A stretch of DNA of 64,000 nucleotides from Culex pipiens pallens (Eukaryota; Arthropoda; Insecta; Diptera; Culicidae). The stretch spans positions 113,176,615 to 113,240,614 of the forward strand of contig NC_068938.1 of NCBI RefSeq assembly GCF_016801865.2. The letters run 5' to 3'. The translations under genes were made by a program, and so were the position numbers. Shown here in pieces: positions 45,806-58,600 of this stretch (positions are counted from its first letter, which is position 1; every line of letters begins with the position of its first letter). A model generated the notes under the pieces. The model ran no database searches and had not been told where the DNA came from. It saw only the letters and a list, made by a program, of their open reading frames with translations.

Positions 45806-46909
45806 TTTGAATATATTAATATATTAATATATTAATATATCAATATATTAATAAATTAATATTTTAATATTTTTTTTTTGTGTGGGAACAGTTAAATAAT
45901 TAATGTTTTAATGCTTAAGTTTTTAAAATAATTTGATTTGATTTGAGTTTTTCACAAAATCGTTTGTGAAGTTTTGTATTTGAAATATAACTCGTTTTAA
46001 ATACTTTTATTATATTTAAAAAAAAAATCGTTAAAAAAGTTCACACTACGCAACTATAACATTACAATGAACGTAATGTAACAAAAAATTGGAAAAAATG
46101 CATTATGAGATTTCCAATACAAAAACCATAAGATTTGCTGTATTCATGAATTTTACGATAGTTTTATTGTTTCCATTTATAACATTTCCAATAACAAAAC
46201 CTTCCAATTATCTGTAACCATGAATTGTATAGTAGCTTCATCGCCATTCCAGTAAAGTTCGAAAAAGTCAACAATAAACTTACCATAAATATTGTAATAT
46301 GTATTGTAATTGGATGGTTTTAACAGTGCAAATCATCATACATTTTTATGCGGGGGATTCAAAAATAAATAATATGAAAAAAACCATAAAACCTTCTGTA
46401 GTTATTATTTATTTCAATGTAAAAGTATAGTCAAAACAGTACTCTTTATCAGGGAACTTATCATAAAGAACTATAAATTAACTGTGGAATCCTCTGTAAT
46501 GCTTGCTGTTTTTATTATAAATACATGATTATTTTTACGGTCTGGTAAATTTTTTGGATGAAAAATGCAACATTAGATTAACAGTAAAATGCGTCGTATT
46601 TGGAAAAAAAATGTATGGAAAAACTTCGAAATTTTTATGGTACCGGTGCATAACAACCCCCCTTTTTTATGGTAAAATTCCAAAATACGACGCAAATTAT
46701 CTTAAAAAACGATGCTGTCTACTGTTAAAACACTGTCAAAATGACAATATATTTTATCGTTTTGTAACGTTAAAATTTACTGTAAGTTCATCAGAAATCT
46801 TTATGCGGGTCAGTTAAGCACTGGGCCGTGCTTAACCGAGGCAGCTGAACGGTGCAAAACCGGGGCAGTGCAAAACCGAGGCGTGCAAAACCGAGGCATG
46901 ACTGTATAC

Positions 46910-48910
46910 CTTTGATAAAATTTTAAAACTCGATCCAAATTGCGAAATAGATGTTGTGATTGGGTTCTGTTTGTGCTTGGGCTTGTAAAACCAACTTTTA
47001 CAAACATTCAAAGATTTGTAACATTGACTTTTTACGCAAGTGAAATATTAACCGAACTATCGTGTTTTCAGGCACCTCAATCAGCAAAAAAACACCTCAA
47101 AGCCACCTACGGAAACCTAAAATATTTCCGGTGGTCAGGAACCGTTTTTCCAAAGCTGGTCATATCCTGAAAATAAGTTTAATTTCCCGTCGAATGCAAG
47201 TGGGTGATTTGATATTTTTGGCAACGGCCTAACGAGGTGTGAGAATTTTGTTCAAGTTCAGGATGTTTCATTGTAAACTTAACGATTTGTAAAATATGAG
47301 TTCGAGGACCCCAAACAAAAAGCTTACAAATATTGCTTGTTAACCGAGGCGAATCAGTAATTTATGACACTAAGTGCATCAATGCAAGCAATTTGGGTGT
47401 TGCACTCCAAATCAAAAACTTCATGCTTCTTTTTGCCAGTTTGTCTCTTCCAAAAATCAGCCCATGGGAATAGATTAAGAAGACGATATTTTTAAAGGAA
47501 TTTTGAAGGAGGGTCTATTCCGCCCAGGTAAAACCGAAACCCATCAGCAGGATTATGATGTTTTTCTTTCGTTTATGCTTTTGAGCGTCAAGGATATGCC
47601 TTCGTTAATAGATTTTTAAGACAGGCAGTGACATTTAGAATGGTTATAAATTAAACTTTCACGAGACAGGATTTATCTTTTTCTGTTATTGCAACAACGT
47701 TGTTTTACGAAACATGCTTTGACTGAAACCTCGATCGATTTAACTTCTATTCTTCACTTAAAACTGCTTTCAGATTAATGAAGCTATGAGTTAATAGTAG
47801 TTTATGCAACAAGTTGCAAAAAGAAGATTTTTTCAATCGAGTCGTACATTTATCCAACGAGGTTCACCGAGTTGGATAAATACGAAGAGTGCTGAAAAAA
47901 TCAAGTTTTGCAAAGAGTTCCATACAACATTTTTTGCAATTCCAAAAAACACACACTGAGTGAAATTTGTTGTCAAATTTTCTGGTATTTTGTCAATAAA
48001 TCGTTCAAATCAAATAAATGTGGAAAAGTGTTACTTTTCAGCATTTATTTTGAAAAGTGTTGCTATTCGATTCTGTTATTTTTGGTACAGAAAAGTAGGC
48101 TATTTCGTCGTTCAAGAATGACAGGAAAAGTAAGTAGTTTCACGACGGAATTGCAAAAATTATATTACACATTTTTCACTATAAAATTTTACTTTGTTTC
48201 ATAAGATAGATCGTGAACAGATATTAAGCACCAGTAAATAATATTAGAAATGTTGCAAACTTTAATCGTATCTCAATGGTTTTGTATTACAGTTTGCCTG
48301 ATTTTTTTTTGTTCAAAAACTTATTTATAAAATTATGTTTTTTAAAGGCTGCTTAAAAAATACTACGATGGTTCAGTGATGCAACGCTGTCCGAAGGAGG
48401 CAAGTGCAAATAACCAAAAAAAAAAAAAGAAATTCACAAGAAAATTTCAAGAATGAAGAAGCAACAAAGATAAGTCCGCTTGATGGGTGCCAGAGATCAA
48501 AATCTCAGGTAAAATTTGGTTCACGTAATAAGGGCTGGGAAAATGTCTATTTTTTCAAGAGCAGATTATTATCTCAACACCTGCTAAGTATTAGAATGAT
48601 GTGATTGGAAACGTTTTTCGAAGTTATGGATAGATAATTGTTTTTTGCGTTTTAAAATTATGTTCTGTTAATTTGAGAAAAAACACAAGATTCCAGACAA
48701 GTCTAGTAACATTCAATCATATTCTTTTATAAACAAGATATTTTGAAATCTGCGCCCACATTTTGTAGATTTGTCTAATCCTTAGCTAATGAATTATTTA
48801 ATAGGTGAGGTTATAAAAATTAAAATAATTTGGCGGTGTGAATTTTATTTAAGAAAAACTAGATTTCAAATTTCAAGCCCAGCCTTCAAAATTTGGAAAC
48901 AAGAAATATG
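46910..48910. other. PAP2 intron spacer
   Basis: AT-rich; no conserved frame. No repeat family recognised. Confidence 0.45.
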
Positions 48911-49129
48911 TACCGTAATCTGGGGTGAATCGGGACTACGGTCTGAATAGGGACAGCAGTTTTTAGAGCACTTAAAGCTATTAAATTTGGAAATGGATGT
49001 ACACATTTTGTTGGCTTGAGTCTGTTCTAACCGAAACCAACCAGAAAAATCAAAATATTTTGCTCCAACATGGTTAAAACTGCTGTCCCAATTCGCCCCA
49101 TGTGTCCCGATCGACCCCAGTTTACGGTA
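48911..49129. mobile_element. 219-bp MITE with TACCGTAA(T/A)CTGGGG ends
   Basis: TACCGTAATCTGGGGTGAAT at the left mirrors GACCCCAGTTTACGGTA at the right, followed by TA. Related sequence at 19698-20300. Internal halves also show weak dyad symmetry (GAATCGGGAC / GTCCCGATC). Confidence 0.8.
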
Positions 49130-49277
49130 TAAAAAAAACTTGAAATAAAATTAGCAAAGGCCACTCAAAATAAAATAATTTGCAAATTATTGAATGGTTT
49201 ATAATTTATAATGTATGAAAGATTTTGTGATACCCTTCGTTTTTCAATATTTTGAAGTGAAGTTTAAATCTGTAGTT

Positions 49278-50628
49278 GGGTAATTCTCCGCCAACTCACA
49301 CAGCAGTTGCCCCGACCCCTCTTCGATTTGCGTGAAACTTTGTCCTAAGGGGTAACTTTTGTCCCTGATCACGAATCCGAGGTCCGTTTTTTGATATCTC
49401 GTGACGGAGGGGCGGTACGACCCCTTCCATTTTTGAACATGCGAAAAAAGAGGTGTTTTTCAAAAATTTGCAGCCTGAAACGGTGATGAGATAGAAATCT
49501 GGTGTCAAAGGGACTTTTATGTAAAATTAGACGCCCAATTTGATGGCGTACTCAGAATTCCGAAAAAACGTATTTTTCATCGAAAAAAACACTAAAAAAG
49601 TTTTAAAAATTCTCCCATTTTCCGTTACTCGACTGTAAAAAATTTTGGAACATGTCATTTTATGGGAAATTTAATGTACTTTTCGAATCTACATTGTCCC
49701 AGAAGGGTCATTTTTTCATTTAGAACAAAATTTTTCATTTTAAAATTTCGTGTTTTTTCTAACTTTGCAGGGTTATTTTTTAGAGTGTAACAATGTTCTA
49801 CAAAGTTGTAGAGCAGACAATTACAAAAATTTTGATATATAGACATAAGGGGTTTGCTTATAAACATCACGAGTTATCGCGATTTTACGAAAAAAAGTTT
49901 TGAAAAAGTTGGTCGTCATCGATCATGGCCGTTCATGGTCACTCGCGACAGACACGGACGACGAAACAAAGAGAAACGCAAAAAGTAACTTTTTCAAAAC
50001 TTTTTTTCGTAAAATCGCGATAACTTGTGATGTTTATAAGCAAACCCCTTATGTCTATATATCAAAATTTTTGTAATTGTCTGCTCTACAACTTTGTAGA
50101 ACATTGTTACACTCTAAAAAATAACCCTGCAAAGTTAGAAAAAACACGAAATTTTAAAATGAAAAATTTTGTTCTAAATGAAAAAATGACCCTTCTGGGA
50201 CAATGTAGATTCGAAAAGTACATTAAATTTCCCATAAAATGACATGTTCCAAAATTTTTTACAGTCGAGTAACGGAAAATGGGAGAATTTTTAAAACTTT
50301 TTTAGTGTTTTTTTCGATGAAAAATACGTTTTTTCGGAATTCTGAGTACGCCATCAAATCGGGCGTCTAATTTTACATAAAAGTCCCTTTGACACCAGAT
50401 TTCTATCTCATCACCGTTTCAGGCTGCAAATTTTTGAAAAACACCTCTTTTTTCGCATGTTCAAAAATGGAAGGGGTCGTACCGCCCCTCCGTCACGAGA
50501 TATCAAAAAACGGACCTCGGATTCGTGATCAGGGACAAAAGTTACCCCTTAGGACAAAGTTTCACGCAAATCGAAGAGGGGTCGGGGCAACTTTTCCCGA
50601 TTTCGTGTGAGTTGGTAGAGAATTACCC
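49278..50628. mobile_element. 1,351-bp near-perfect foldback with GGGTAATTCTC ends
   Basis: Left GGGTAATTCTCCGCCAACTC is inverted at the right (GAGTTGGTAGAGAATTACCC). The arms are almost identical over about 640 bp, meeting around an unpaired centre of some 80 bp (about 49905-49990, containing GATCATGGCCGTTCATGG). AGTT flanks both sides (49274-49277, 50629-50632), a possible 4-bp target duplication. Identical 70-residue frames on the two strands are mirror images, not genes. High arm identity implies recent origin or arm conversion. Confidence 0.85.
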
Positions 50629-50632
50629 AGTT

Positions 50633-51140
50633 GGTAGTTTTTTTTTTGCACCAAGCCTCCTCGTTTTTTAACCGGGCCAAGAAACAAAATATCTGAATAA
50701 AATTTGTAACAGTCTTATTTATTTAAAATAAATAAAACCGATTCAGAGATAAATGTCCGTACGCTAGGGAGAATTCAAGACTTGGCTTTTGACATCTTTC
50801 TTTGAAACAGTCATATTGTTTAGCATTTTATTTGATTTTGACCATTGAATTTGTAACAATTTTGCACAACTTTATAAAACATATTTTTTAAACAAAATAC
50901 TAACGAAATATAGCTAAAGAAATCGTTTCCGCAAAGTGATTGTTTTTTTTATATGATTAATGATTTTCGTTTAACTTTATATTATTTTTTTAATTGAAGA
51001 GTTACAGGAAAACTGTTTTCCAACTAACTTTTCTAACAAACTCCTATTGTCTAGCCAAGACAAATCCCAGTCTGCTTTATTTGCACTGAGTGACGACTAC
51101 CTGAAAGAAAAACGTACATCTTCCGTCCCATCATGCTCAG
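50633..51140. other. Intron/upstream spacer
   Basis: AT-rich sequence with no gene. It grades into the putative PAP2 promoter B. Confidence 0.4.
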
Positions 51141-51572
51141 TATAAATTCTAGCTCTCAGTCGAGCAGACGTGTTTTTTTCGTGGTGCATCCTTTGCGATA
51201 CTTTTACTTTGATTTCACGTGAAAAGTAGATTCCAGTCTAAGTGCAACTTAACGCAAGTGATTCTAACTCGATTGCCCTAGTTTAACGCATTTGTGATTC
51301 TGGTGTGCTCCGCAAATTAAGCTATTGCTCTGAATGTGGGGATACATTACCCACAGCCACACAAACTGGTGTTAAATTACTCGACCAGTTTCGAAAACGA
51401 AACGGTTTGCTTGTCGTTTAAGCACGTTGCGCAGGTCTAGTTGGAGTTGCTAATCTTAAAAGAAGCGGCTTATCAACTGTTTTTGCCTTTTGCAGAGATA
51501 TGCAGTGTAATTGTATCAACAAACGGCAGTGAATCAGAGTGCGTCAAGTTCAAAAAGTAATCACAAGTGATA
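51141..51572 (+). promoter_or_regulatory. Putative internal promoter and 5'UTR for PAP2 isoform B
   Basis: A TATAAA box at 51141-51146 precedes a GC-richer transcribed-looking leader; transcription would start about 30 bp downstream, near 51170. TCAGT at 51156 is a possible initiator but is too close to the TATA box. The leader runs to the ATG at 51573, or includes a further 5'UTR intron; a pyrimidine tract ending TTTTTGCCTTTTGCAG at 51496 is a candidate acceptor. Confidence 0.45.
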
Positions 51573-52587
51573 ATGGCTGATGTTGAATCACTAGATAAAT
51601 TCGGTGGTGGAAGGCGAAGGATCTCTTTTCCTGTAGTTTTCGATGTCGTTGTTTGTGCTGCTGGTAAGGAAGTGTTTTATAACTCCAACAGAACATGAAA
51701 AAGCGATAAACTTTGCGCGCATTTGGCAAGCTTCAGCATTTCTCTAGGTAGATATAGTTGGGCTTAGAGCCGGTTGGCTGCAAAGACTGTCATGCAACTC
51801 TATCAAAGGTGGAGTACGTGGAGAAGAAAAGCTGCTGCATCGTTACGTAGTTAAAGGCAGCAATGCAACGACCAGCAACTTCTTTCGATTCCTGGTGTGC
51901 ACTTTTGTTGGGCAAGGTGCACAGCGCAAAAATTATGCAGTTTCTCAACAATATTACCTCAGCGATTCCTCGTCAAACCAGTAGGATTCAAATCAAAAGT
52001 ACTAAAATTTGGTTTAGGAGTTCCTTTGTGGCGTTTTGGGTGGTCCTAGCCGAGTTAGGATGGTTCAAAAATAACATTTTTAAACAATTTTTTGCCAAAA
52101 ATCATTTTGAGATTCTTGTTTTGATATCTCATAAACTAATGTAAACTTTAAGTGTATCCCGCTTACATAAGGTGTGAGGGGAATCACTCAATGTTTAGAT
52201 ATGCTAATATGTAGGACCTAATAAAAGAAAAAGTTCAGATATTTCCCAAACGGCTGAAACCACACTACATAATTAACTCAAAAGTTATAAAAATAAACAT
52301 ATGGGACATTTTTGCAACATGCTGATTTGAAGGAATTAGTTTTTTTTGGTTTCAACGCTGGTAGTTTTTATTTTGATGAAAATGTGCTCTTCTGGAGAGA
52401 TCAAGATTTTTTTACATCTGTAGGAAAAAAGTGTTACGAATTTGTGAATTGCATGGGTCAAAGTTTTTGCCTTCCTCGCCTTACTGAGGAAAGGCTATAA
52501 AATCACTCGAAAAATGAACTTCTCAATTAGACCTCCTAGACCCACCTTCATGTATACCTATCGACTCAGAATCAAATTCTGAGCAAA

Positions 52588-52638
<51 letters not shown>

Positions 52639-55600
52639 GGATGTGGGTCTGTGCACCAAAAAATATGCACTCGATTATCTCGACATTGCACAGTGGTCCA
52701 GATCGCAAAATTAAGTGGAAAATGGATTTTTCGAAAAATGGTTAAGTTTTGGAGCTTTGGTGTCTTCAGAAGAGTTGTTGCAAATACAAAGGGGCAACTT
52801 TTGGTTTGGTTGAAAATTAGGGTGGTTCACGATTAGGGTGATTTTGGAAATCTAACTTTACAGGAATATTTTTGGGAATTTTTTTGTCTTCTAGAAAGTT
52901 GTTGGGCTTGCCATTTCAAGCAACTTTGTCGAAGACACCAAAATTTTATCTCGTAATCTACGCCTTCTATGACCAAATTTATAGAAAGCATCTGAGCAAA
53001 CCTTCAAAAATCAGTTTTTTGAACGTGGCAATTCAGGGTTAAGTTTTAGAGAAAAGCGATGTTCTGAGCACTTTTAGAGCTCTAAAAAACGAACATTTTT
53101 ATTTGTTGACATGCCAATTTGGACTTAAGGGTCAAAAGTTACAGCCATTTTAAGGTAAAAAAGATGCAAATTTAAAACTTAAATATCTCGAAATGGCGCA
53201 AGCCAAATTTTAAGCACTAGGTTGCATTTGAAAGAGGAGATCTAGCACTACAAACGCTGAAAAAATCTCAGGGGTGTTTTTCTTTAAACTCGAGATATCT
53301 TCATTTGAAAAAGTCTAATTTTCAAGGGAAAATCATATGGGACCACCCTAACGAAATTCGAAAAATGTCCAAATATATGTTTTTCCATGTAATTTTGCCC
53401 GCTGAATCCGAATCTGCCCTCAGAATTGAGCCAAAGTATCGAAAAATCGAGTTTTAGTCATTTTTAGGGTTTCCATGTAAAATTATCATTTATGACCAAA
53501 TTATGACCAAAACTCGATTTTTCGATACTTTGGCTCAATTCTGAGGGCAGATTCGGATTCAGCGGGCAAAATTACATGGAAAAACATATATTTGGACATT
53601 TTTCGAATTTCGTTAGGGTGGTCCCATATGATTTTCCCTTGAAAATTAGACTTTTTCAAATGAAGATATCTCGAGTTTAAAGAAAAACACCCCTGAGATT
53701 TTTTCAGCGTTTGTAGTGCTAGATCTCCTCTTTCAAATGCAACCTAGTGCTTAAAATTTGGCTTGCGCCATTTTGAGATATTTAAGTTTTAAATTTGCAT
53801 CTTTTTTACCTTAAAATGGCTGTAACTTTTGACCCTTAAGTCCAAATTGGCATGTCAACAAATAAAAATGTTCGTTTTTTAGAGCTCTAAAAGTGCTCAG
53901 AACATCGCTTTTCTCTAAAACTTAACCCCGAATTGCCACGTTCAAAAAACTGATTTTTGAAGGTTTGCTCAGATGCTTTCTATAAATTTGGTCATAGAAG
54001 GCGTAGATTACGAGATAAAATTTTGGTGTCTTCGACAAAGTTGCTTGAAATGGTAAGCCCAACAACTTTCTAGAAGACAAAAAAATTCCCAAAAATATTC
54101 CTGTAAAGTTAGATTTCCAAAATCACCCTAATCGTGAACCACCCTAATTTTCAACCAAACCAAAAGTTGCCCCTTTGTATTTGCAACAACTCTTCTGAAG
54201 ACACCAAAGCTCCAAAACTTAACCATTTTTCGAAAAATCCATTTTCCACTTAATTTTGCGATCTGGACCACTGTGCATTGGCTGAACCGATTTTTTCCGT
54301 TTTGGCGTCATTCGATCCGTCTTGGGGTCCCATAAGTCGCTATTAAAAATTATGCAGTTTAGTTAAGTACTTCAAAAGTTATGCTAAAACACAATTTTGA
54401 CTAAAGTTCGGAAGATTGTAAAAAGGGTGGTTTTTGTAAGAAAACCTGTCATGTTATACATTTTCAGAAAGGTATTTAGAGACCTTTCCAACGCGTCCAA
54501 GACATTGAAGATCTGACAACCCTATCAAAAGTTATAAGCACTTAAGTGTCAGTTATGCACTTTTTGGAGGCCGGATCTCAGATATTTTGATGAAACCGTT
54601 GTCCGGATCTCTCATGCGATCTATCGTTGGATAGGTAATCAAAAGACCTTTTCAACAAGCACGAATTGGTTTGGGGATCTGGCTACCCTATCAAAAGGTG
54701 TAAACATATAAGTGCCCTGCAATATGAAGACTATCCAATCTAGTGGTATGTATGAATAATGAGTCAAATTGATAAAACACTGAAAAACATCGCCCTTTTG
54801 TGTCTATTTTGGATAGCACCCTTTAAATGTGAGGAAGGCACCAACCACCCTAGGGTGGAATAAGTTACGTTTTTCTTTTTTTTTACTTTAAACATAGAAA
54901 TGAGTCCATCCATCAAAAGGTCACAAGAAAAGCTTTCAAATGAAGGTAAAAGCGAATCATCCAGGAACAGAACAAAACAATTAGTACACCAACTTTTAAA
55001 TGTTTTGCTCTAAAATCTCTTGTACCTATTCAGACTGTAGTTCCGATTTTCCTCAGTTGGCGGTAGTGACTTACATATAATTTAAAAATTTCATGTTTGA
55101 TATAAATATGTTTTATATCAAACATGAAATTGTAAACTTATAAAAAAATTAAATTCTGGAGTTTTTTTTAAAGGTCCAATAAACCAAATTTCCAGTTTTT
55201 GCTTTTTGGGTGTTTTGAAACCGCTTTGAGTCAGAGGTATAAAAAAACACCCAAAAAGCAAAAACTGAAAATTTGGTTTATTGGGCCTTTTTTTAAAAAA
55301 AAAAAACTCCATGATTGGCTGTTGCCATTTCATTTGATTTCGTTTCTTATTTTTTATAGACAGTTTCAATTTTTTTAGGCCGGGAACCGTGGTGTAGGGG
55401 TAAGCGTGATTGCCTCTCACCCAGTCGGCCTGGGTTCGATCCCAGACGGTCCCGGTGGCATTTTTCGAGACGAGATTTGTCTGATCACGCCTTCCGTCGG
55501 ACGGGAAGTAAATGTTGGCCCCGGACTAACCAAAAGGTTAGGTCGTTAGCTCAGTCCAGGTGTAGGAGTCGTCTCCCTGGGTCCTGCCTCGGTGGAGTCG

Positions 55601-58600
55601 CTGGTAGGCAGTTGGACTAACAATCCAAAGGTCGTCAGTTCGAATCCCGGGGTGGATGGAAGCTAAGGTGTAAAAAGAGGTTTGCAATTGCCTCAACAAT
55701 CAAGCCTTCGGACACTTAGTTTCGAGTAGGAATCTCGCAATCGAGAACGCCAAGGCAATGCTGTAGAGCGAATAATTTGATTTTTTTCAATTTTTTTAGC
55801 TTTTGTAGTCATGTCTTATAAAAAATAAATGAATAAAATATATGAATCATAAAAAAAAACTTACTTCATTTGAATCACATTGGATTTACAATTTTTGGTT
55901 CATTTGGAATCCAATGCACAACAATGAACAAAAAAAACTTTTTTTTATGTATAAGCTATCTAAATTTGTTGTCTTTGTTTAGATTGCAGTGTAGATTATC
56001 AACAATCCACTAGTATTAAGGTCATGCTGTGATTTTAAACTTGAAAAACATAACAAATATACTGAAAACATATAATTTATGACTGTTTCAATAATTTCAC
56101 GGCATCCCGGGCATTCCCGGGATTCAAAAAATATTTTTCCCGTTTCCCGGGAAATTAAAAAAAAACGGGAAAATTGGACGCCCTAATCAATATGTTCGAT
56201 CATTGATTTGATATGATTTTTTTAATATGAAGAATGACTGTACTCAAAATATTGAAGAAAAAAACAACGTATGTCATACAAAATGTCTGCTATTTTTCGA
56301 TACTCAACTGTAAAAAAAAATGTGGGAAATTCAATATACTTTTCGAATAGGTATTTTTGTTTAGGAAGAAAACGTTTCATTTTAGCACTTTATTTTAAAA
56401 TTATTTTATTTTTGTTTTGGATAAAAAAATACCCTTCTGGGTTGTTGCAGGTTTGACAAGTAACTTAAATTACTTTACTAATAATTGTCTCATACTGTTA
56501 AGGGGCCATCTATAAACCACGTGGACACTTTTTTGGGAATCTCTAACCCCCCTTCGTGGACAATTGTCCATACAAAAAACATGTTTTTTGTATGGAGCGT
56601 GGACAATCGCAAATGTATTGTTGTTTGAACATTCGTGCTTAAACTCAATTCAACAAATCATCTGTGCGGTTAACATTACGTAGTTTGCCTAACCGTTTAG
56701 AAAAGAAGGATGTTGGAAGTAATCACCGCCACATTCTCCAGAATGCGTTTTAAAAGGATGGCTGCGCTAGGGTTAGATTAGATTTGATTGCCAATATTTA
56801 ACTTGTTGTTTGTATAATAACAGTCTGGACTTCATGCCTGATTTTTTCTGATATATCTTAATGGAATTCCATGTAATCATTTCAGTCAGAAAACTTAGCT
56901 AAATCGATGGGAGTTATTAAATAAGTATTCGAAACACAAGTTTTTTTCGGCATTTTAGCACTTTAAAAAACTTCAGAAAAATTGTATTTATTTATTGGAA
57001 CATGTCTTACTACTTCAATAATATCAAAAACTTAAACGAAATCTTATTAATTTCACCCAGTTCACTGCTACAACGAACTGCAATGCAAATTCCTTATCAA
57101 TCACAGTGTTATCTGCAGTCGTTTTATTTATTTTGCCATAGTCAATAGTAAAGCTTATTATTCCATCAGAAAATGTAAACATTAGTATACTTGGTGAATA
57201 TTGGTTTATAATTTTGCATTCCCAACAGGGAAAAAGCATAGCAGTACTCGAAAAATTAATTTTACGAATTATGCTGGATTAAAAAATGTTTTGAATTTTT
57301 GAAATTTTTTGAAAAATTGTTTTCGCTAAAAATTTTGTTTTCGTCATATCTTAAACTTTTTGAAAACTAATTTTGCACGAGTTTCTCCGCCGTCTTGGAA
57401 CTGAAACTCCAGTGCCGCTCTCGATATTTTTTCAGTTTCATGCGAGTTTCACGGACTGGCTGAACCAATTTGGACCGTTTTGGTCTCATTCGATCCGTCT
57501 TGGAGTCCCACAAGACCCTAGTTTATATCATGAAGTTTTGTAAAATATCTCAAAAGTTATGCTTAAAATATGATTTTAACCAGTCTTCCCCGAACATGGT
57601 ACAGTTCTGCACCCGAGCACAAGTTCTCAGTGCGCGTGAACCTCAAACACGCTTCGTCGCTATGTTCGGGTTCTCGCCGAACGCTGCACCAAACGCGCAC
57701 CCGGTGTAAACTTGATGTAGGGGAAATCTACCCTTTCCAATCAAAAACCTATCTTCGTCATATGGAGAGTTTGATGCTCGATTAAAGCTCCAAAAATACT
57801 ATTTGGGCTATAAACTTACCAGCAACAGCACCGCCTCGAGTAAGCACGCAAATTTATGCCACTTACTGGCCAAAAAGATCACATTTAATGCACTTTTGAT
57901 CATAATTTGTATTTTGCGAGACCACTTCTCATCATTTTGTTGGCACACACAGTGACACACACGAGAATCCCTCAAACGCTTAATGAATATCGCCAAAATT
58001 AACTTTTCACTTTCGCTTCCTTTTTCACGGCGCTTAAGATATGAAATTGCTTCCAACTACCGGCAACATGTTCTTTTGATCATTAGTAAGGCACTCACTT
58101 GAAGAATAATCCCGAAAAATGTAATAAATTAGCAAGCGCCATCAAAAAAACAAACGCGCCAAGTCGTTTGACGTTTCAATTTTCACTTTGCATTCCACTC
58201 GAAGGCTGAAGAAAACCGAGCGAGAGACGAAGGCAAAAAAGAACAAAGGCTGGCCGTCAACACCACCAGCAGCACAGCCAGCGATGCCAGGAAACTTTCC
58301 CTATAAATGCCACTTTTCGTGAGTGTTCGTTTGAACTGTCAGCGCAAATGGCAACACTCGACAGAGTGTTGGAAGAAAAAAGAACTAAGCCGATATTAGA
58401 AAAATGGGCGTGGCCCAATGCATTCGCCTCGATTAGAATACCCTTGGGATTTTTTTTTGTTAAATGCTTGGTAAAGAAATAGAATAACTTTTAGTGAAAG
58501 TGAAAATAAACAGAAATATTCACAAAAACTTGCTCTACTCGTTGGTGTACTTGGTTTTAGTAAAATTCAAGGGAGACTCTAGATTATTCAGCATCATTCA

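Larger units (their letters stand above)
36526..46809. mobile_element. 10.3-kb mirror-image element with CCCGCATAAA ends
   Basis: Four related termini are present: CCCGCATAAAAATGTATGATG at 36526, CCCGCATAAAGATTTCTGATG at 41743, and inverted ends at 46354 and 46809. The arm at 36526-37030 pairs with 45885-46354; the arm at 41743-42290 pairs with about 46380-46809. These pairs interleave rather than nest. Between them the layout is mirrored: 9-bp and 8-bp AT satellites, then a block at 38345-38470 inverted at 44455-44560, each opening a spliced gene-like unit pointing inward. Nothing resembling a transposase was found. Ends and structure suggest a foldback transposon that captured host sequence. 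Confidence 0.65.
34380..46904. mobile_element. Foldback element F2 with pogo-like ends, split by a 10.3-kb insertion
   Basis: The left end is TA-CAGACGTGCCTCGGTTTAGC at 34378; the right end is AAAACCGAGGCATGACTG-TA at 46904. Next to the left end lies the same subterminal block as in F1 (AGCTTATGGGATTTTGGC). The right arm breaks at 36524 (CTCTGTGC) and its terminal CCGAGGC-rich sequence resumes at 46810. The arms are arrays of a 128-bp unit, meeting near 35440. A solo end is at 25571-25794. Confidence 0.7.

Noticed and set aside
49296..50610. Identical short open frames on opposite strands
   Set aside because: Mirror images in the two arms of a palindrome; not evidence of coding.
52590..52640. 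(GT)n tract as a regulatory element
   Set aside because: Simple microsatellite inside R1 copy 2; copy 1 has only CACACACA at the same place.
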